Below are positions 34,309 through 34,791 of a stretch of DNA of 34,791 nt, piece by piece. Both the position numbers and the translations under genes were made by a program. How positions within the stretch are numbered: position 1 is the stretch's first letter; every line of letters starts with the position of its first letter. The notes under the pieces are model-generated. The model was given only the letters and a program-made list of their open reading frames with translations. It made no database searches and was not told the DNA's origin. Source of the DNA: Gemmatimonadota bacterium (lineage in GTDB: Bacteria > Gemmatimonadota > Gemmatimonadetes > Longimicrobiales > Gaopeijiaceae). The DNA is taken from NCBI GenBank assembly GCA_029863525.1, contig JAOTVL010000027.1, positions 1 to 34,791 on the forward strand, written 5' to 3'.

Positions 34309-34791
34309 ATGCGATTCGCATACATCGATTCCAACGGCAACGAGGTTCCGATCCCGAGCGTCGACGCCCTCGCGCTGCGTATCGAGCTCGGGGCTATCGA
34401 CGAGCATACGCAGCTTTACGATGCCCAGGCCGACCAGTGGGGACCCGCGCACACCCACGAGATCTTCCACTCGCTTTCGCGCGATTCGACCGAAGAAGAC
34501 GGGTTCGTGGCACCGCCACCGGCCGCCCCGTCGGCCGGCGCGGTCCCGGACACCCCGACCCCTCCGTCGAAGACGACCGAGAAGCCGACGCCGGATACCG
34601 CTTCGACGGCCGACCTCCGCTCGGATGCACCTCGAGCGTCTGGGGAAGAGGTCGAGGAAGAAGAGGCCGACGGCAGCTTCGGCTTGACCCTGGCCAGTCA
34701 GCGGGAATCGGAGGAAGCGCCGGTGGATCGGTCTGTACACCGGGGGTCGGATCCTCTGGATCGCGCGTCTTCGGTCGGGGCCGACGAACCC
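34309..34791 (+). CDS. Protein with N-terminal GYF_2-like module and acidic Pro-rich linker (3' partial)
   Basis: The frame opens at an ATG at 34309 and runs without stop to the window end (161 codons seen). Residues 1-60 (MRFAYIDSNGNEVPIPSVD ... LRIELGAIDEHTQLYDAQ ... WGPAHTHEIF) look like a small GYF_2/DUF4339-type domain, with its typical strand, helix and a Trp near the end. A low-complexity region rich in Pro, Thr, Ala and then Glu/Asp follows (for example EEVEEEEADGSF). The C-terminal part, perhaps a membrane or catalytic domain, is outside. There is no clear ribosome-binding site. The role is unknown. Confidence 0.6.
   Translation, partial: MRFAYIDSNGNEVPIPSVDALALRIELGAIDEHTQLYDAQADQWGPAHTHEIFHSLSRDSTEEDGFVAPPPAAPSAGAVPDTPTPPSKTTEKPTPDTASTADLRSDAPRASGEEVEEEEADGSFGLTLASQRESEEAPVDRSVHRGSDPLDRASSVGADEP

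Overview
The window is GC-rich, densely packed with genes, and comes from a Gram-negative bacterium: it encodes a TonB-dependent receptor, a second outer-membrane barrel with a signal peptide, and several Sec or Tat signal peptides. The mix of families (ECF sigma/anti-sigma/TonB receptor triad, secreted M24 peptidase, GH109-like oxidoreductase fold, Rieske-glutamate synthase fusion) fits an environmental Gemmatimonadota or a relative. That placement is an inference from overall flavour; there is no rRNA or other phylogenetic marker here. I found no tRNA, rRNA, CRISPR array, insertion sequence or phage gene.

Layout. (1) Positions 1-6421 (+): an operon joined by short overlaps. It encodes a truncated Fe-S/NrfD-type membrane subunit, a bis-MGD molybdopterin oxidoreductase with a one-base frameshift at a C-run (1825-1828), a TorD-like chaperone and a SulP/STAS anion transporter. 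This is a candidate cytoplasm-facing, quinone-linked sulfur (perhaps sulfite) oxidoreductase with its own anion transporter. A small glycine-rich membrane protein follows. (2) 6832-9126 (-): an APC permease with two C-terminal universal-stress domains. (3) 9522-15386: a small unknown gene, then two convergent gene pairs. A Tat-exported GH109-like protein and a GALK2-like sugar kinase (+) face a Na+/solute symporter and a sugar-phosphate nucleotidyltransferase (-). Together these look like GalNAc/galactose salvage. (4) 15428-19540: proB-proA, convergent with a Rieske-glutamate synthase fusion.

(5) 19759-22104 (+): VTT-type membrane protein, phospholipase D/cardiolipin-synthase-like enzyme and TPR-like exported protein, tightly spaced. 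A small membrane protein and a DUF3810-like zinc-peptidase follow. (6) 23531-27243 (-): radical SAM protein of the spore-photolyase-like class with a GTTC-N7-GTTC direct repeat upstream, an orphan acidic protein with a strong intrinsic terminator, a VOC protein and an outer-membrane barrel. (7) 27331-30859 (-): ECF sigma factor, zinc-finger anti-sigma factor and TonB-dependent receptor, each start overlapping the previous stop. (8) 30963-34791: a multi-spanning membrane protein resembling a kinase-less sensor, then a secreted M24 aminopeptidase coupled to a HAD hydrolase, and the start of a GYF-like protein that runs off the end.

The best candidates for something little described are the molybdoenzyme-SulP operon, the GH109/GALK2-like/nucleotidyltransferase/symporter cluster, the Rieske-glutamate synthase fusion beside proBA, and the possible LexA-type direct repeat before the radical SAM gene.
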